64,000 nt of DNA from Clostridia bacterium (GTDB taxonomy: Bacteria; Bacillota; Clostridia; Christensenellales; Borkfalkiaceae), in assembly GCA_017396365.1 (NCBI GenBank), contig JAFQMD010000022.1, forward strand, positions 62,001 to 126,000, written 5' to 3'. Numbering within the stretch: the stretch's first letter is position 1; each line of letters begins with the position of its first letter. Below are positions 54,116-63,286 of this stretch, piece by piece. A model generated the notes under the pieces. The model saw only the letters and a program-made list of their open reading frames with translations. It made no database searches and was not told where the DNA came from. Both the position numbers and the translations under genes were made by a program.

Positions 54116-55483
54116 ATGAGAGTCGTCGTAGCAGGCTGTGGAAAGATAGGTATTACCATTATCAAAAGTCTTTTCAAAGAAAGACACGATATTTTGTGTA
54201 TTGATAACGATCAAGAAGTCATAAACGAAGTAATCAATTCATACGACGTTATGACTATTTGCGGAAACGCAATTTCTTACGACGTATTAAAGGAAGCGGG
54301 GATGGAAAAAACAGAACTTTTTATTGCCGTTACCGATTCTGACGAGTCTAATATTTTAAGTTGTTTTACAGCGAGAAAGTTAGGCGCAAAGCAAACCGTT
54401 GCAAGAATAAGAAATTCGGAATATACAGCAGAGAGTTTAGGCTTTATCAAAGAGAGTTTGGGTATTTCTATGTCTATAAATCCTGAAAAACTCACGGCTG
54501 AAGCAATCTATAATTTGCTTAAACTCCCGTCGGCTACAAAGGTCGACACGTTTACGAATAGGTCGTTTGAAATCGTAGAACTCATAATTAAAAAAGGTTC
54601 TAAAATAAACGGGCTTTCGCTTATGGAACTCAGAAAGAAGTTCGCGGGCAATTTCCTTATTACCGTTTTGCAAAGGGGAGAAAAAGTGTTTATTCCCAAG
54701 GGCAACACCACGCTTTTAGAAGGAGATAAAATTTGCGTAGTGGCGTCTATTGAAGAAATGCACAAGGTGTTATTTTCTCTCGGATTTTTGCAAAAAGAAT
54801 CTAAAAACGTCATGGTTTTAGGCGGTAGTAAGATTGCGCATTATCTTACTCAAATGCTTGCAAAGGGGCATACTTCGGTTAAAATTGTCGAAAAAAACAA
54901 GCAAAGATGCGAAGAACTTTGCGAAACGTTGCCAAGTTCCGTCGATATAATTTGCGGAGACGGAATGAGTCAAGATATATTGCTTGAAGAAGGCGTTTCG
55001 CAAACGGATGCGTTGGTTGCGCTTACCGGCGCCGACGAAGAAAACATATTAATTTCTTTTTACGCAATGAGCCAAAAAGTTCCTAAGATAATATCAAAGG
55101 TAAATACGAGCGCCCTTTCGCAAATTGCTGAAAATTTAGGTCTTGACTGTATAGTTTCTCCAAAACAAATAATTGCCGACCTTTTAGTAAGGTATGCAAG
55201 GGCATTAAACGCCACGGTTGGAAGCAAGGTTGAAACTTTATACAGTTTGATGGACGGCGGAGCAGAGGCGTTGGAATTCGTCGTTATGGACGATTTTGAG
55301 TTTTCTAATATAGCCCTTAAAGATATGAAACTCAAAAACGACGTTTTAATCGCAGGCATAATAAGGGGTAAAAAAGCGTTTACACCAGGTGGCGACGACG
55401 TCATTTTGTCTGGCGATAAAGTAATAGTTATATCTAAGGGAAGATCGCTTTACAGTCTTACTGAAATTATGGAAGGGAAATAA
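54116..55483 (+). CDS. trkA: Potassium uptake regulatory protein TrkA
   Basis: NAD/nucleotide-binding regulatory ring of the Trk/Ktr potassium channel. Start at ATG 54116, supported by AGGAG (54105-54109); an ATG at 54071 lies inside the preceding gene. 455 residues in two halves, each RCK_N plus RCK_C. First Rossmann: MRVVVAGCGKIGITI; second: VMVLGGSKIAHYL, with the middle Gly pattern altered, so one site may bind nucleotide poorly. CGDGMSQDILLEEGV and GADEENILISF are typical. trkH follows after 8 bases. Confidence 0.93.
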   Translation: MRVVVAGCGKIGITIIKSLFKERHDILCIDNDQEVINEVINSYDVMTICGNAISYDVLKEAGMEKTELFIAVTDSDESNILSCFTARKLGAKQTVARIRNSEYTAESLGFIKESLGISMSINPEKLTAEAIYNLLKLPSATKVDTFTNRSFEIVELIIKKGSKINGLSLMELRKKFAGNFLITVLQRGEKVFIPKGNTTLLEGDKICVVASIEEMHKVLFSLGFLQKESKNVMVLGGSKIAHYLTQMLAKGHTSVKIVEKNKQRCEELCETLPSSVDIICGDGMSQDILLEEGVSQTDALVALTGADEENILISFYAMSQKVPKIISKVNTSALSQIAENLGLDCIVSPKQIIADLLVRYARALNATVGSKVETLYSLMDGGAEALEFVVMDDFEFSNIALKDMKLKNDVLIAGIIRGKKAFTPGGDDVILSGDKVIVISKGRSLYSLTEIMEGK

Positions 55484-55491
55484 ACTTAACT

Positions 55492-56937
55492 ATGAATATT
55501 AAAATGATTTTTTCTACGGTTGGAAAAGTCGTATTGATTGAAGCCGTACTTTTACTTCTTCCGTTTATAACGGCTTGCGTATATACGGAGTGGTGGGTTG
55601 CGGTAAGTTTTGCAATAACTATCGGTATTGCGCTTTCGGTTTACGGACTTTCAAAACTCTTTTTCAGACCTAAAAACACGGTGATATATTCAAAAGAAGG
55701 GCTAATTATAGTAGCGTTTGCTTGGCTTATAGTGTCGTGTATAGGATGTTTGCCGTTTATAATAAGCGGAGATATTCCATATTTTTTTGATGCGTATTTT
55801 GAAACCGTAAGTGGATTTACTACTACGGGTTCGTCAATATTGTCCGACGTTGAATCAATGAGTAGGGGCTGTCTTTTGTGGCGTAGTTTTACACATTGGA
55901 TAGGCGGTATGGGCGTTTTGGTTTTCGTAATGGCAGTAACGGGCAAGAATACCGACCGTTCTATACATATTTTAAGAGCGGAAATGCCCGGTCCTACCGT
56001 TGATAAGATTGTTCCTAGGGCAAAGGACACGGCAAAGATTTTATACCTTATATATATCGTAATGACCTTGGCAGTCGTAGTTTTGTTACTGTGTGGTGGA
56101 ATGCCGTTATTCGACAGTTTATTGCACGCGTTCGGAACTGCGGGAACGGGCGGTTTTGGTGTTAAAAACGACGGTATAGCAGGGTATAACGCATATTGTC
56201 AATGGGTAATCGCCATATTTATGTTTTTGTTTGGCGTAAATTTCAACTTATATTATCTAATCTTGATAGGTAAAATTAAAAACGTTTTAAAAAGTGGCGA
56301 ACTTTGGGCGTACGTTACCATAGTATTTTTATCCGTTGCATTTATTACTGGTAATACATTGGCAATTTGCGGTAATTTTGCAGATGCGTTGCGAGCGTCT
56401 GCGTTCCAAGTTTCGTCAATTATTTCAACTACGGGTTTCTCAACCGTAAACTTTAACGAGTGGCCGACTCTTTCAAAGAGCATATTGCTTATACTTATGC
56501 TTATCGGTGGTTGCGCAGGTTCAACTGCAGGTGGGTTTAAGGTTTCAAGAGTCGTTTTACTTTCAAAGAGTATAAAAAGAGAGTTTAAAAAAGTTCTTCA
56601 CCCAAGAAACGAAAGCGTAGTTAAGTCCAATGGAAAAAGGGTCGAAGAAAAAACTATTAGCGGAGTTTTTAGTTATCTTAGCATATACGTTACGTGTATG
56701 ATCGTTATCTTTCTTTTAATTTCGTTTGAACCGTTTAGTTTGGAAACTAATATTTCGGCAGTCGTTTCGTGCTTTAACAATATCGGACCTGGATTTGACG
56801 CCGTCGGTCCTACATCAAATTTCAGCGCGTATAGTCCGTTTACAAAGGTTATATTATCGTTTGCAATGCTACTCGGTAGGCTTGAAATATATCCTTTGCT
56901 TTTAACATTTTTACCTTCTACTTGGATAAAGAGATAA
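55492..56937 (+). CDS. trkH: Potassium uptake protein TrkH
   Basis: Ion-conducting subunit of Trk. 481 residues, about ten membrane helices in four pore-loop repeats. Selectivity-filter segments: TVSGFTTTGSS, GTAGTGGFG, ISTTGFSTVNF and CFNNIGPGFD. The HWIGGMGVLVFVMAV region is conserved. Acts with TrkA to import K+. It has no own ribosome-binding consensus but follows trkA closely. Alcohol dehydrogenase starts 1 base after the stop. Confidence 0.95.
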   Translation: MNIKMIFSTVGKVVLIEAVLLLLPFITACVYTEWWVAVSFAITIGIALSVYGLSKLFFRPKNTVIYSKEGLIIVAFAWLIVSCIGCLPFIISGDIPYFFDAYFETVSGFTTTGSSILSDVESMSRGCLLWRSFTHWIGGMGVLVFVMAVTGKNTDRSIHILRAEMPGPTVDKIVPRAKDTAKILYLIYIVMTLAVVVLLLCGGMPLFDSLLHAFGTAGTGGFGVKNDGIAGYNAYCQWVIAIFMFLFGVNFNLYYLILIGKIKNVLKSGELWAYVTIVFLSVAFITGNTLAICGNFADALRASAFQVSSIISTTGFSTVNFNEWPTLSKSILLILMLIGGCAGSTAGGFKVSRVVLLSKSIKREFKKVLHPRNESVVKSNGKRVEEKTISGVFSYLSIYVTCMIVIFLLISFEPFSLETNISAVVSCFNNIGPGFDAVGPTSNFSAYSPFTKVILSFAMLLGRLEIYPLLLTFLPSTWIKR

Positions 56938-56938
56938 T

Positions 56939-58084
56939 ATGAAGACTTTTGAAGTAAAAACAAAAATTAGTTTTGGTGAAAATTCACTTGCAAGACTTAA
57001 AGAATTAAAAACCGATAGGGTGTTTATCGTAACAGACCCTTTTGTTGTGTCGAGTCGCTTGATAGAGTATATCGAAAAACCTCTTTTAGATGCAAATATT
57101 AAGTTCACGCTTTTTAGCGACGTTGTTCCAGATCCTCCGATAGATAAGGTGATAAAGGGCGTAAACGCAGTTTTAAGTGATAAAGCAAATTGCATTATTG
57201 CAGTAGGTGGTGGATCTGCAATGGATACCGCAAAGGCAATTAAAAAGTTTGCAAATGGTATAGACGGTGGATATAATCCAAAACTTATATGTATACCTAC
57301 GACTTCTGGTACAGGTAGTGAAGTTACTTCTTTTGCTGTTATTTCTGATACGCAAAATGGGGTTAAAATTCCGCTCTCATCTGAAGATATGTTGCCAGAT
57401 GAGGCTATATTAGATGAGGTATTAGTTAGAAGTGTTCCATCTAATATTACCGCCGATACGGGCATGGATGTGTTGACGCACGCGATAGAGGCGTACGTTA
57501 GCATAAACAACGATGAGTTTTCGGGCGCGCTTGCGGAAAAAGCGGTTGAAATTTGCGGTCAGTTTTTATTGAGATCTTACGCTGATAATAACGATATTCA
57601 CGCAAGGCGTAAGATACATATTGCATCATGTCTTGCAGGGCTTGCTTTTAATTCTGCATCACTCGGCTTAAATCATGGTATGGCTCACCAACTCGGCGCG
57701 AAATTTCATATTCCGCACGGTAGGGCTAATGCAATTTTGTTGCCATACGTAATTGAATACAATAGCGATATCAGAAAAGCGACAAAAAGCCAAAAGGAAT
57801 ATCGCTCGTGCGTGCGCAAGTACTGTAACGTTGCTAGAATTTTAGGCGTCAGTAACTTAAACGAAGTTACTACTATAAGGGCAATAGTAAGTTACGTTCA
57901 ATTTATGATGCAAGAGATGAATATGCCTTTAAAAGTTTCGCAAATTTTATCAATTACAAAGGAAGATTATTTTGCAAGTATTGAAGAAATGGCTGAAAAT
58001 GCATTAAAAGATAAGTGTACGGCTACAAATCCAAGAGTTCCTACAAAAGACGAAATAATTGAAATTTATAAAAAAATATGGTAA
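56939..58084 (+). CDS. Iron-containing alcohol dehydrogenase (group III)
   Basis: 381 residues. NAD motif GGGSAMDTAKAIKKFANG, PTTSGTGSEVTSFAVI, and iron ligands: Asp in TADTGMDVLTHAIEAYV, His in THAIEAY, His in GLNHGMAHQLGAKFHIPHGRA (quoted in part at residues 238-258). Similar to 1-propanol/butanol dehydrogenases such as PduQ. Codon choice in roughly the first 500 bases differs from the neighbours (more GAT, GGT, TCT), while the last half looks native. Substrate uncertain: ethanol, propanol or another short aldehyde. Overlaps the HAD gene by 7 bases. Confidence 0.9.
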   Translation: MKTFEVKTKISFGENSLARLKELKTDRVFIVTDPFVVSSRLIEYIEKPLLDANIKFTLFSDVVPDPPIDKVIKGVNAVLSDKANCIIAVGGGSAMDTAKAIKKFANGIDGGYNPKLICIPTTSGTGSEVTSFAVISDTQNGVKIPLSSEDMLPDEAILDEVLVRSVPSNITADTGMDVLTHAIEAYVSINNDEFSGALAEKAVEICGQFLLRSYADNNDIHARRKIHIASCLAGLAFNSASLGLNHGMAHQLGAKFHIPHGRANAILLPYVIEYNSDIRKATKSQKEYRSCVRKYCNVARILGVSNLNEVTTIRAIVSYVQFMMQEMNMPLKVSQILSITKEDYFASIEEMAENALKDKCTATNPRVPTKDEIIEIYKKIW

Positions 58085-58881
58085 ATGAAAATTTGAAAGA
58101 AATAGTAAAAAACGCGAGATATTTTTTGCTTGATATGGACGGAACGGTCTATCTTGGCGACAACCTTATAGGTCAAATGGACAAAACGCTACAAGCATTA
58201 AGGGATTGTGGCAAAAAGATTATCTATCTTACAAATAACTCGTCTAAAAGTGAAAGTACGTATAAAGAAAAATTGTCAAAAATTGGGCTTTGGCACGATT
58301 TTGACCAAGTATATACGTCTGGTATTGCAACAATAGAATATCTAAACGATAAGTTTAGTGGAAAGAGCGTATATCTTTTGGGAACTGAAGGGTTAAAGAG
58401 GGAGTTTATCAAAAACGGTATAAACTTAGTTGAAGATGCAACCCCTGACGTTTGTGTGCTCGCTTACGACACGGAGTTGACGTATGATAAACTATGCAAA
58501 TTCGTAACCTATATAAAAAGGGGAGCGTATTATATAGCGACGCACCCCGACGTAAACTGTCCGCACCCAGAGGTGTTTATTCCCGACGCAGGCTCGTTTA
58601 TAAAACTTATCGAAGCGTCAACGGGCTTACTTCCTAAAGAAATTATAGGTAAACCTTTTTGTGGAATGGGCTACAATTTAAAAAGGCGGTTAGATGCAAA
58701 AAATTCGGACTTTATTATGGTGGGCGATAGGCTTCATACGGATATTGCGTTTGGAAATAATTGCGGTTTTACAACTATTTTAGTGCTAAGTGGGGAATCA
58801 TCCGTTGAAGATATCGGAAAAACGGACGGAAAACCCGACTTTATTTTAGACAGTTTAAACGATATAGTTAAATATATTTAG
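58078..58881 (+). CDS. HAD-IIA family sugar-phosphate/phosphoglycol-type phosphatase
   Basis: 267 residues. Motif I LLDMDGTVYLGDNL, cap of the IIA type in the middle, motif II LTNNSSKS, motif III/IV KPFCGMGYNLKRRL and MVGDRLHTDIAFGNNCGF. Family members include NagD, AraL and glycerol-phosphate phosphatases. The start ATG overlaps the alcohol dehydrogenase end, and a GlpA-like dehydrogenase follows, so a role with a triose or glycerol-phosphate is suggested by context only. Confidence 0.87.
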   Translation: MVNENLKEIVKNARYFLLDMDGTVYLGDNLIGQMDKTLQALRDCGKKIIYLTNNSSKSESTYKEKLSKIGLWHDFDQVYTSGIATIEYLNDKFSGKSVYLLGTEGLKREFIKNGINLVEDATPDVCVLAYDTELTYDKLCKFVTYIKRGAYYIATHPDVNCPHPEVFIPDAGSFIKLIEASTGLLPKEIIGKPFCGMGYNLKRRLDAKNSDFIMVGDRLHTDIAFGNNCGFTTILVLSGESSVEDIGKTDGKPDFILDSLNDIVKYI

Positions 58882-58889
58882 GAGTGAAA

Positions 58890-60317
58890 ATGTTTGACGT
58901 TGCAGTTATCGGTGGAGGAGTCGTAGGCGGTTTATTGCTTAGAAAACTTTCTTCTTACAACTTAAAAGTGTGCCTTTTGGAAAAGGAAAACGACGTCGCT
59001 ATGGGGCAAAGCAAAGCAAATAGCGGAATCGTGCATGCTGGTTTTGACGCTAAACCTAACTCGTTAAAGGCTAAATTTAACGTTTTGGGCAATAAGATGA
59101 TGAAAGGAGTTGCCGAAGAACTCGGCGTAAAATATTCAAATAACGGCTCTCTCGTCGTCGCTTTTTCGGAAGAAGAGATTGAAACGCTAAAAGATTTAAA
59201 GCAAAGGGGAGAGCAAAACGGCGTTGATGGGCTTGAAATAGTCTATGGCGACGACCTTTTTGCGCTCGAACCGAATTTAAGTAAGACGGCTGTCGCAGGG
59301 CTTTTAGCAAGGACGGGCGGTATAATTTGTCCGTACGAACTCACTATTTCGGCAATCGGAAACGCAATGGACAACGGAGCGGAGTTGTTTACAAATTTTG
59401 AAGTTGTTAAAATTGAAAAGGGAGATTGCTATACCCTTTATTCTTCAAACGGCGAGCAAATTTCCGCAAAGGTCGTAGTAAACTGCGCGGGCGCAGGAAG
59501 TCAAAAAATTGCAAATCTCGTGGGCGATTATTCTTTTGAAATAGGTTTAAGAAGGGGCGAGTATATCCTTTTAGATAAAGAAAGCGGAAACTTCGTAAGT
59601 AGAACGTTGTTTTTTACTCCTACCAAAAAGGGCAAGGGCATTTTGGTTTCGCCTACTGCCGACGGTAATTTGTTGCTTGGCCCTACTGCCGACGAAGTGT
59701 TGGAAAACGTTACCGATACTACTAAAGACGGCTTAGAGTCCGTTATGGTAAAGGCGAAACAAATGTGCGACAAAGTTCCGCTCTATAACGCAATCACGTC
59801 GTTTTCTGGCGTTAGAGCATATTCAGACAAGCACGATTTTATTATAGAAGAAAGTAAGCAAAATAAGGGTTTTATCTTGGTTGCAGGTATTGAATCGCCG
59901 GGGCTTACGTCCGCTCCTGCAATAGCCGAATACGTCGTTGACGAACTTATTTCAAAGTTGTTACGATTAAATAAAAAGGAAGATTTTAATCCTATTAGAA
60001 AACCCGATTATTTCTTTTCAAGGCTCTCAATCGAAGAGAAAAACGAGATTATCAAAGCAAATCCGTCGTACGGTAGAATAATTTGCAGATGCGAACAAAT
60101 TACCGAAGGTGAAATTATAAGGGCTCTTACCGAAAATCCAAAGGCGAGCGACTTAGACGGAGTTAAGCGTAGGACGAGAGCGGGGATGGGTAGATGCCAA
60201 GGCGGTTTTTGTCAACCTTACGTCGCCGAAATAATTGCAAAGGTAAAAGGCGTAAGTCTTGGCGAAATTACTAAAAAAGGTAAAAATTCTACTCTTTTGG
60301 TGGGGAAGACGAAATGA
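58890..60317 (+). CDS. GlpA-like FAD-dependent dehydrogenase with BFD iron-sulfur domain
   Basis: 475 residues. ATG 58890 with AGGAG (58880-58884) 5 bases upstream; a GTG 6 bases earlier is inferior. FAD fold: VAVIGGGVVGGLLLRKL, then DAO-type domain with GQSKANSGIVHAGFDAKPNS and a C-terminal FAD motif ILVAGIESPGLTSAPAIAEYV. The end carries a [2Fe-2S] BFD-like domain: ICRCEQITEGEI ... RTRAGMGRCQGGFCQP, four cysteines. Resembles the A subunit of anaerobic glycerol-3-phosphate dehydrogenase. Followed by a GlpB-like flavoprotein and DUF1667 with overlaps of 4 and 1 bases. Confidence 0.87.
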   Translation: MFDVAVIGGGVVGGLLLRKLSSYNLKVCLLEKENDVAMGQSKANSGIVHAGFDAKPNSLKAKFNVLGNKMMKGVAEELGVKYSNNGSLVVAFSEEEIETLKDLKQRGEQNGVDGLEIVYGDDLFALEPNLSKTAVAGLLARTGGIICPYELTISAIGNAMDNGAELFTNFEVVKIEKGDCYTLYSSNGEQISAKVVVNCAGAGSQKIANLVGDYSFEIGLRRGEYILLDKESGNFVSRTLFFTPTKKGKGILVSPTADGNLLLGPTADEVLENVTDTTKDGLESVMVKAKQMCDKVPLYNAITSFSGVRAYSDKHDFIIEESKQNKGFILVAGIESPGLTSAPAIAEYVVDELISKLLRLNKKEDFNPIRKPDYFFSRLSIEEKNEIIKANPSYGRIICRCEQITEGEIIRALTENPKASDLDGVKRRTRAGMGRCQGGFCQPYVAEIIAKVKGVSLGEITKKGKNSTLLVGKTK

Positions 60318-61564
60318 GAAATTGTGATATAGTAATTATCGGCGGTGGTCCTGCAGGGCTTGCTGCCGCCGTGTCCGCATACGATAACGGCTGTAAGGAT
60401 ATTCTTATTTTAGAAAGAGACGATATTTTAGGTGGCATACTCAATCAATGTATTCACAACGGTTTTGGGCTTACGAGATTTAAAGAGAGTATGACTGGTC
60501 CCGAATACGCCCAAAGGTTTATAACTGAAGTTAAAAATAGAAATATTCCCGTAAAACTCAATACTACGGTTTTATCTTTGACGAACGATAAAATCGTTAC
60601 TGCAATAAACGACGTCGACGGTGTATTTCAAGTTAAGGCGAAAGCAGTAATTTTGGCAATGGGTTGTAGAGAGCGTAGCAAAGGCGCGTTGAATATTGCA
60701 GGCGCAAGACCTGCAGGTATTTATTCGGCTGGCACTGCTCAAAAATTCGTAAATTGCAAGGGTTGGCTACCGGGGAAAAACGTCGTCATTTTAGGCTCAG
60801 GCGACATAGGGCTTATCATGGCGAGAAGAATGACTTTAGAAGGCGCAAAAGTGCACGCCGTTTGTGAAATTATGCCACATTCAAGCGGTTTAAAAAGAAA
60901 TATCGTTCAATGTTTGAACGACTTTGATATTCCGCTTTATTTAAGTCATACGATAACTCGAATTGACGGAAAAGATAGGGTGATTGGCGTAGAAATTTCC
61001 CAAGTTGACCAAAATAGACGAGCAATTAAGGGGACTGAAAAGTATATAAAGTGCGATACCGTACTCTTTTCGGTAGGGCTTATTCCCGAAAACGAACTTA
61101 GCAAAGGCGCAGGAGTAGAACTTTCGCTTGGTACGAAAGGCGCGGTCGTCTATCAAAACAGAGAAACTTCCTTGAGCGGTGTTTTTGCTTGCGGAAACGT
61201 TTTACAAGTTCACGACTTGGTAGACTTCGTTTCTGAAGAGTCAGAACTCGCAGGAAAAAGCGCAAGCGACTACGTTTTAAATGGTGAAAAAATAAAAAAT
61301 TCTATTGACTGTCAAGCAAAAGACGGCGTTTCATACGTCTTACCACAAAAAATAGACACGTTGAAAAGTGGCGACGTAACCCTTTATTTTAGAGTTAAGG
61401 GTGTTTATAAAAATTGTAAGGTAGTGGTAAAAGACGGAGAAAACACGCTTTTATCTATTAAAAAGAGAATAGTTGCTCCAGGTGAAATGGAAAGAGTTAT
61501 ATTAAAAGAAGATAAAATAAAATCGCTTAGTAGTAGCGTTCAAGTAAGCGTTGAGGTAGATTGA
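60314..61564 (+). CDS. NAD(P)/FAD-dependent oxidoreductase (partner of the GlpA-like protein)
   Basis: 416 residues. Start DIVIIGGGPAGLAAAVSAYDN (N-terminal FAD motif, residues 4-24), a second Rossmann motif NVVILGSGDIGLIMARRM for NAD, and LSGVFACGNVLQVHDLVDFV near the end. An OB-like or barrel tail follows. Matches the flavoprotein that travels with GlpA-like and DUF1667 proteins in many anaerobes. Physiological electron acceptor unknown. Confidence 0.87.
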   Translation: MRNCDIVIIGGGPAGLAAAVSAYDNGCKDILILERDDILGGILNQCIHNGFGLTRFKESMTGPEYAQRFITEVKNRNIPVKLNTTVLSLTNDKIVTAINDVDGVFQVKAKAVILAMGCRERSKGALNIAGARPAGIYSAGTAQKFVNCKGWLPGKNVVILGSGDIGLIMARRMTLEGAKVHAVCEIMPHSSGLKRNIVQCLNDFDIPLYLSHTITRIDGKDRVIGVEISQVDQNRRAIKGTEKYIKCDTVLFSVGLIPENELSKGAGVELSLGTKGAVVYQNRETSLSGVFACGNVLQVHDLVDFVSEESELAGKSASDYVLNGEKIKNSIDCQAKDGVSYVLPQKIDTLKSGDVTLYFRVKGVYKNCKVVVKDGENTLLSIKKRIVAPGEMERVILKEDKIKSLSSSVQVSVEVD

Positions 61565-61908
61565 TGGAAAAAGTTAATTTAACCTGCATAGAATGCCCTT
61601 TAGGGTGCGATATAATCGTAGAAACGGATGGTGGCAAGGTTTTATCCGTCTTGGGCAACACGTGTCCGAGGGGGGATAAATACGCTCGTGAAGAAGTTGT
61701 TTGCCCCAAAAGAGTTTTAACTACGACTGTAAAAACCGACGTGGATAAAATGCTCCCCGTTAAAAGTAAAGAGCCGATTGAAAAGGGTAGGCTTTTTGAC
61801 GCCGTAAAAACCTTGAGTGGAATTACGGCAAAAACCCCCGTTAAAATCGGCGAGAAAGTTGCCGTGTTTGACGGCGTTGAAATAATTGCGTGTATGGACG
61901 TGGAATAA
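61564..61908 (+). CDS. DUF1667 cysteine-cluster protein
   Basis: 114 residues from ATG 61564 (TGATG overlap with the previous stop). Cysteines in LTCIECPLGCDI, NTCPRGDKY and EVVCPKRV; a metal or Fe-S cluster is likely. Always found with the preceding two flavoproteins in Clostridia, where it is regarded as the third subunit. Ends 3 bases before the kinase gene. Confidence 0.85.
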   Translation: MEKVNLTCIECPLGCDIIVETDGGKVLSVLGNTCPRGDKYAREEVVCPKRVLTTTVKTDVDKMLPVKSKEPIEKGRLFDAVKTLSGITAKTPVKIGEKVAVFDGVEIIACMDVE

Positions 61909-61911
61909 AAT

Positions 61912-62820
61912 ATGAGAAAAGTAAAAATTGAAGATATTTACAAAAAATATTCAAGCGAGCAAGATTTTTTGAAAGAAGACGATAGATACTGGTCGCAAAT
62001 CGACGAGATAGCAAGGGACATAAAGGAAAAAAGTCAAACTAATCCCATATTGCTTTTGTCAGGTCCGTCGGGTTCGGGTAAGACGACGACTGCGCATAGG
62101 ATAGAGACTTTTTTGGAAACCTACGGCGTTGAAACTCACACTATATCGCTCGATTCGTATTTTTCAACTCTTCCCAAAGAAGAAATCGCTACGGCTGATT
62201 TAGAGTCTCCCGAAAGGCTTGATAAAGACCTTTTGGCTGAGCATATTGAAAAACTTTTGTCTTGCCGAGAAATCGAACTTCCCGAATTTGATTTTGCAAA
62301 TACTAGACAACTTAAATCGGGAATAAAACTAAAAAGAAAGCCTAACGAAATTATAGTTTTCGAGGGTATTCACGCTTTAAATCCGTCTGCAGTTCCCGTA
62401 TTAGACGGAGAATCTAAAATGTATATAAGCGTTAGAACGAGAGTCGAGTATTTAGGTGGAAAAGTTCTTCACCCAAGACTTATAAGGCTTTTAAGAAGGA
62501 TGAGTAGGGATATGCGTTTTAGGGGTAGAGAACCTATCGACACGCTATCCTTTTTCCAAAGCGTTGAAAACGGAGTTGAAAAATACGTAAGTCCTTACAA
62601 AATTTACGCCGATTATTCGATTGACACTTTTATAGAATACGAACCGCTTATCTATCGCGAAGAAATGCTTTCAAAACTTACTCAAATCGTAGATAAAGTA
62701 AGCGGAGAAGACAAAGTTACCGTTGAAACGCTAATAGAATTTTTAAGTTCGTATCAAGGCAAAGACAGGGCTTTAGTTTCGGATAAATCGCTAATCAGAG
62801 AGTTTATAGGAAACAAATAA
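61912..62820 (+). CDS. Uridine kinase-like nucleoside kinase
   Basis: 302 residues. Walker A LSGPSGSGKTTTAHR at about 52, SLDSYFSTLPKEEI (uridine-kinase signature Asp), ESPERLDKDLLAEHI, and FEGIHALNPSA. The C terminus (FIEYEPLIYREEMLSKL) matches the family of bacterial P-loop nucleoside kinases related to Udk. About 50 extra N-terminal residues (KIEDIYKKYSSEQDFLKED) precede the P-loop. Substrate is uncertain: uridine, cytidine or a sugar-like nucleoside. Confidence 0.83.
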   Translation: MRKVKIEDIYKKYSSEQDFLKEDDRYWSQIDEIARDIKEKSQTNPILLLSGPSGSGKTTTAHRIETFLETYGVETHTISLDSYFSTLPKEEIATADLESPERLDKDLLAEHIEKLLSCREIELPEFDFANTRQLKSGIKLKRKPNEIIVFEGIHALNPSAVPVLDGESKMYISVRTRVEYLGGKVLHPRLIRLLRRMSRDMRFRGREPIDTLSFFQSVENGVEKYVSPYKIYADYSIDTFIEYEPLIYREEMLSKLTQIVDKVSGEDKVTVETLIEFLSSYQGKDRALVSDKSLIREFIGNK

Positions 62821-62886
62821 AATAAAGGCTATTCAAAACGTATGATAAATAAACCTTTAAATATAAGTTACGAGTTGTATCATAAC

Positions 62887-62926
62887 AAAAATAAAAACGC
62901 CAAAAATTTTTGGCGTTTTTATTTTT
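62887..62926. terminator. 40-bp perfect palindrome, bidirectional terminator
   Basis: AAAAATAAAAACGCC AAAAA TTTTT GGCGTTTTTATTTTT, symmetric around 62906/62907. Stops both the kinase gene and the convergent small membrane protein gene. Confidence 0.85.
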
Positions 62927-62944
62927 AGGATTGAATTAAAAAAG

Positions 62945-63124
62945 TCAGTCTTCTAAATCTTCGTAGTCTTCGCTTTTATCTTTACAATTTGTAAGTTTTG
63001 AAACCTTATCTTTTATCTGTTCTTGACCTTCTTTAACAAGTTTTCTCGCTTTGTACGAATTTGCAACGATAAGCGCTCCGCCTATCATTCCAAGAATAAG
63101 ACCGATAGTAAAATTCTTTTCCAT
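62945..63124 (-). CDS. Small single-pass membrane protein (YtxH-like)
   Basis: 59 residues from the ATG at 63124, supported by GGAGGA just upstream on the minus strand; longer upstream starts lack a ribosome-binding site. One helix (about 6-24, IGLILGMIGGALIVANSY), then a charged C terminus KARKLVKEGQEQIKDKVSKL and an acidic end. Resembles YtxH-type small membrane proteins, function unknown. A promoter could not be placed with confidence. Confidence 0.72.
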   Translation of the reverse strand: MEKNFTIGLILGMIGGALIVANSYKARKLVKEGQEQIKDKVSKLTNCKDKSEDYEDLED

Positions 63125-63228
63125 AATTCCTCCTTCGTTGGCGACGGTTGTCGCTTGTCGATAGTATGTAAAGTGCAAATAAAATTATGCAAAAAGTCGA
63201 TAATCGTCGGAAGTTTTCAAAAAAATAG

Positions 63229-63257
63229 TTGTATTAACTGTAAAAAAATGATATAAT
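63229..63257 (+). promoter_or_regulatory. Sigma-A promoter of ruvX
   Basis: TTGTAT (63229-63234), 17-nt spacer, TATAAT (63252-63257) with extended TGA. AAGGAG (63275-63280) precedes the GTG start. Bases 63125-63228 show no other feature I can support. Confidence 0.8.
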
Positions 63258-63286
63258 TACTATATAATGTATATAAGGAGTAAATC

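Noticed and set aside
56911..57510. 199-codon open frame antisense to trkH and the alcohol dehydrogenase
   Set aside because: Lies opposite a clear enzyme gene with intact motifs; no ribosome-binding site; a shadow frame.
62842..62928. 28-codon frame before the palindrome
   Set aside because: Runs through the terminator palindrome, has no ribosome-binding site, and has no protein-like features.
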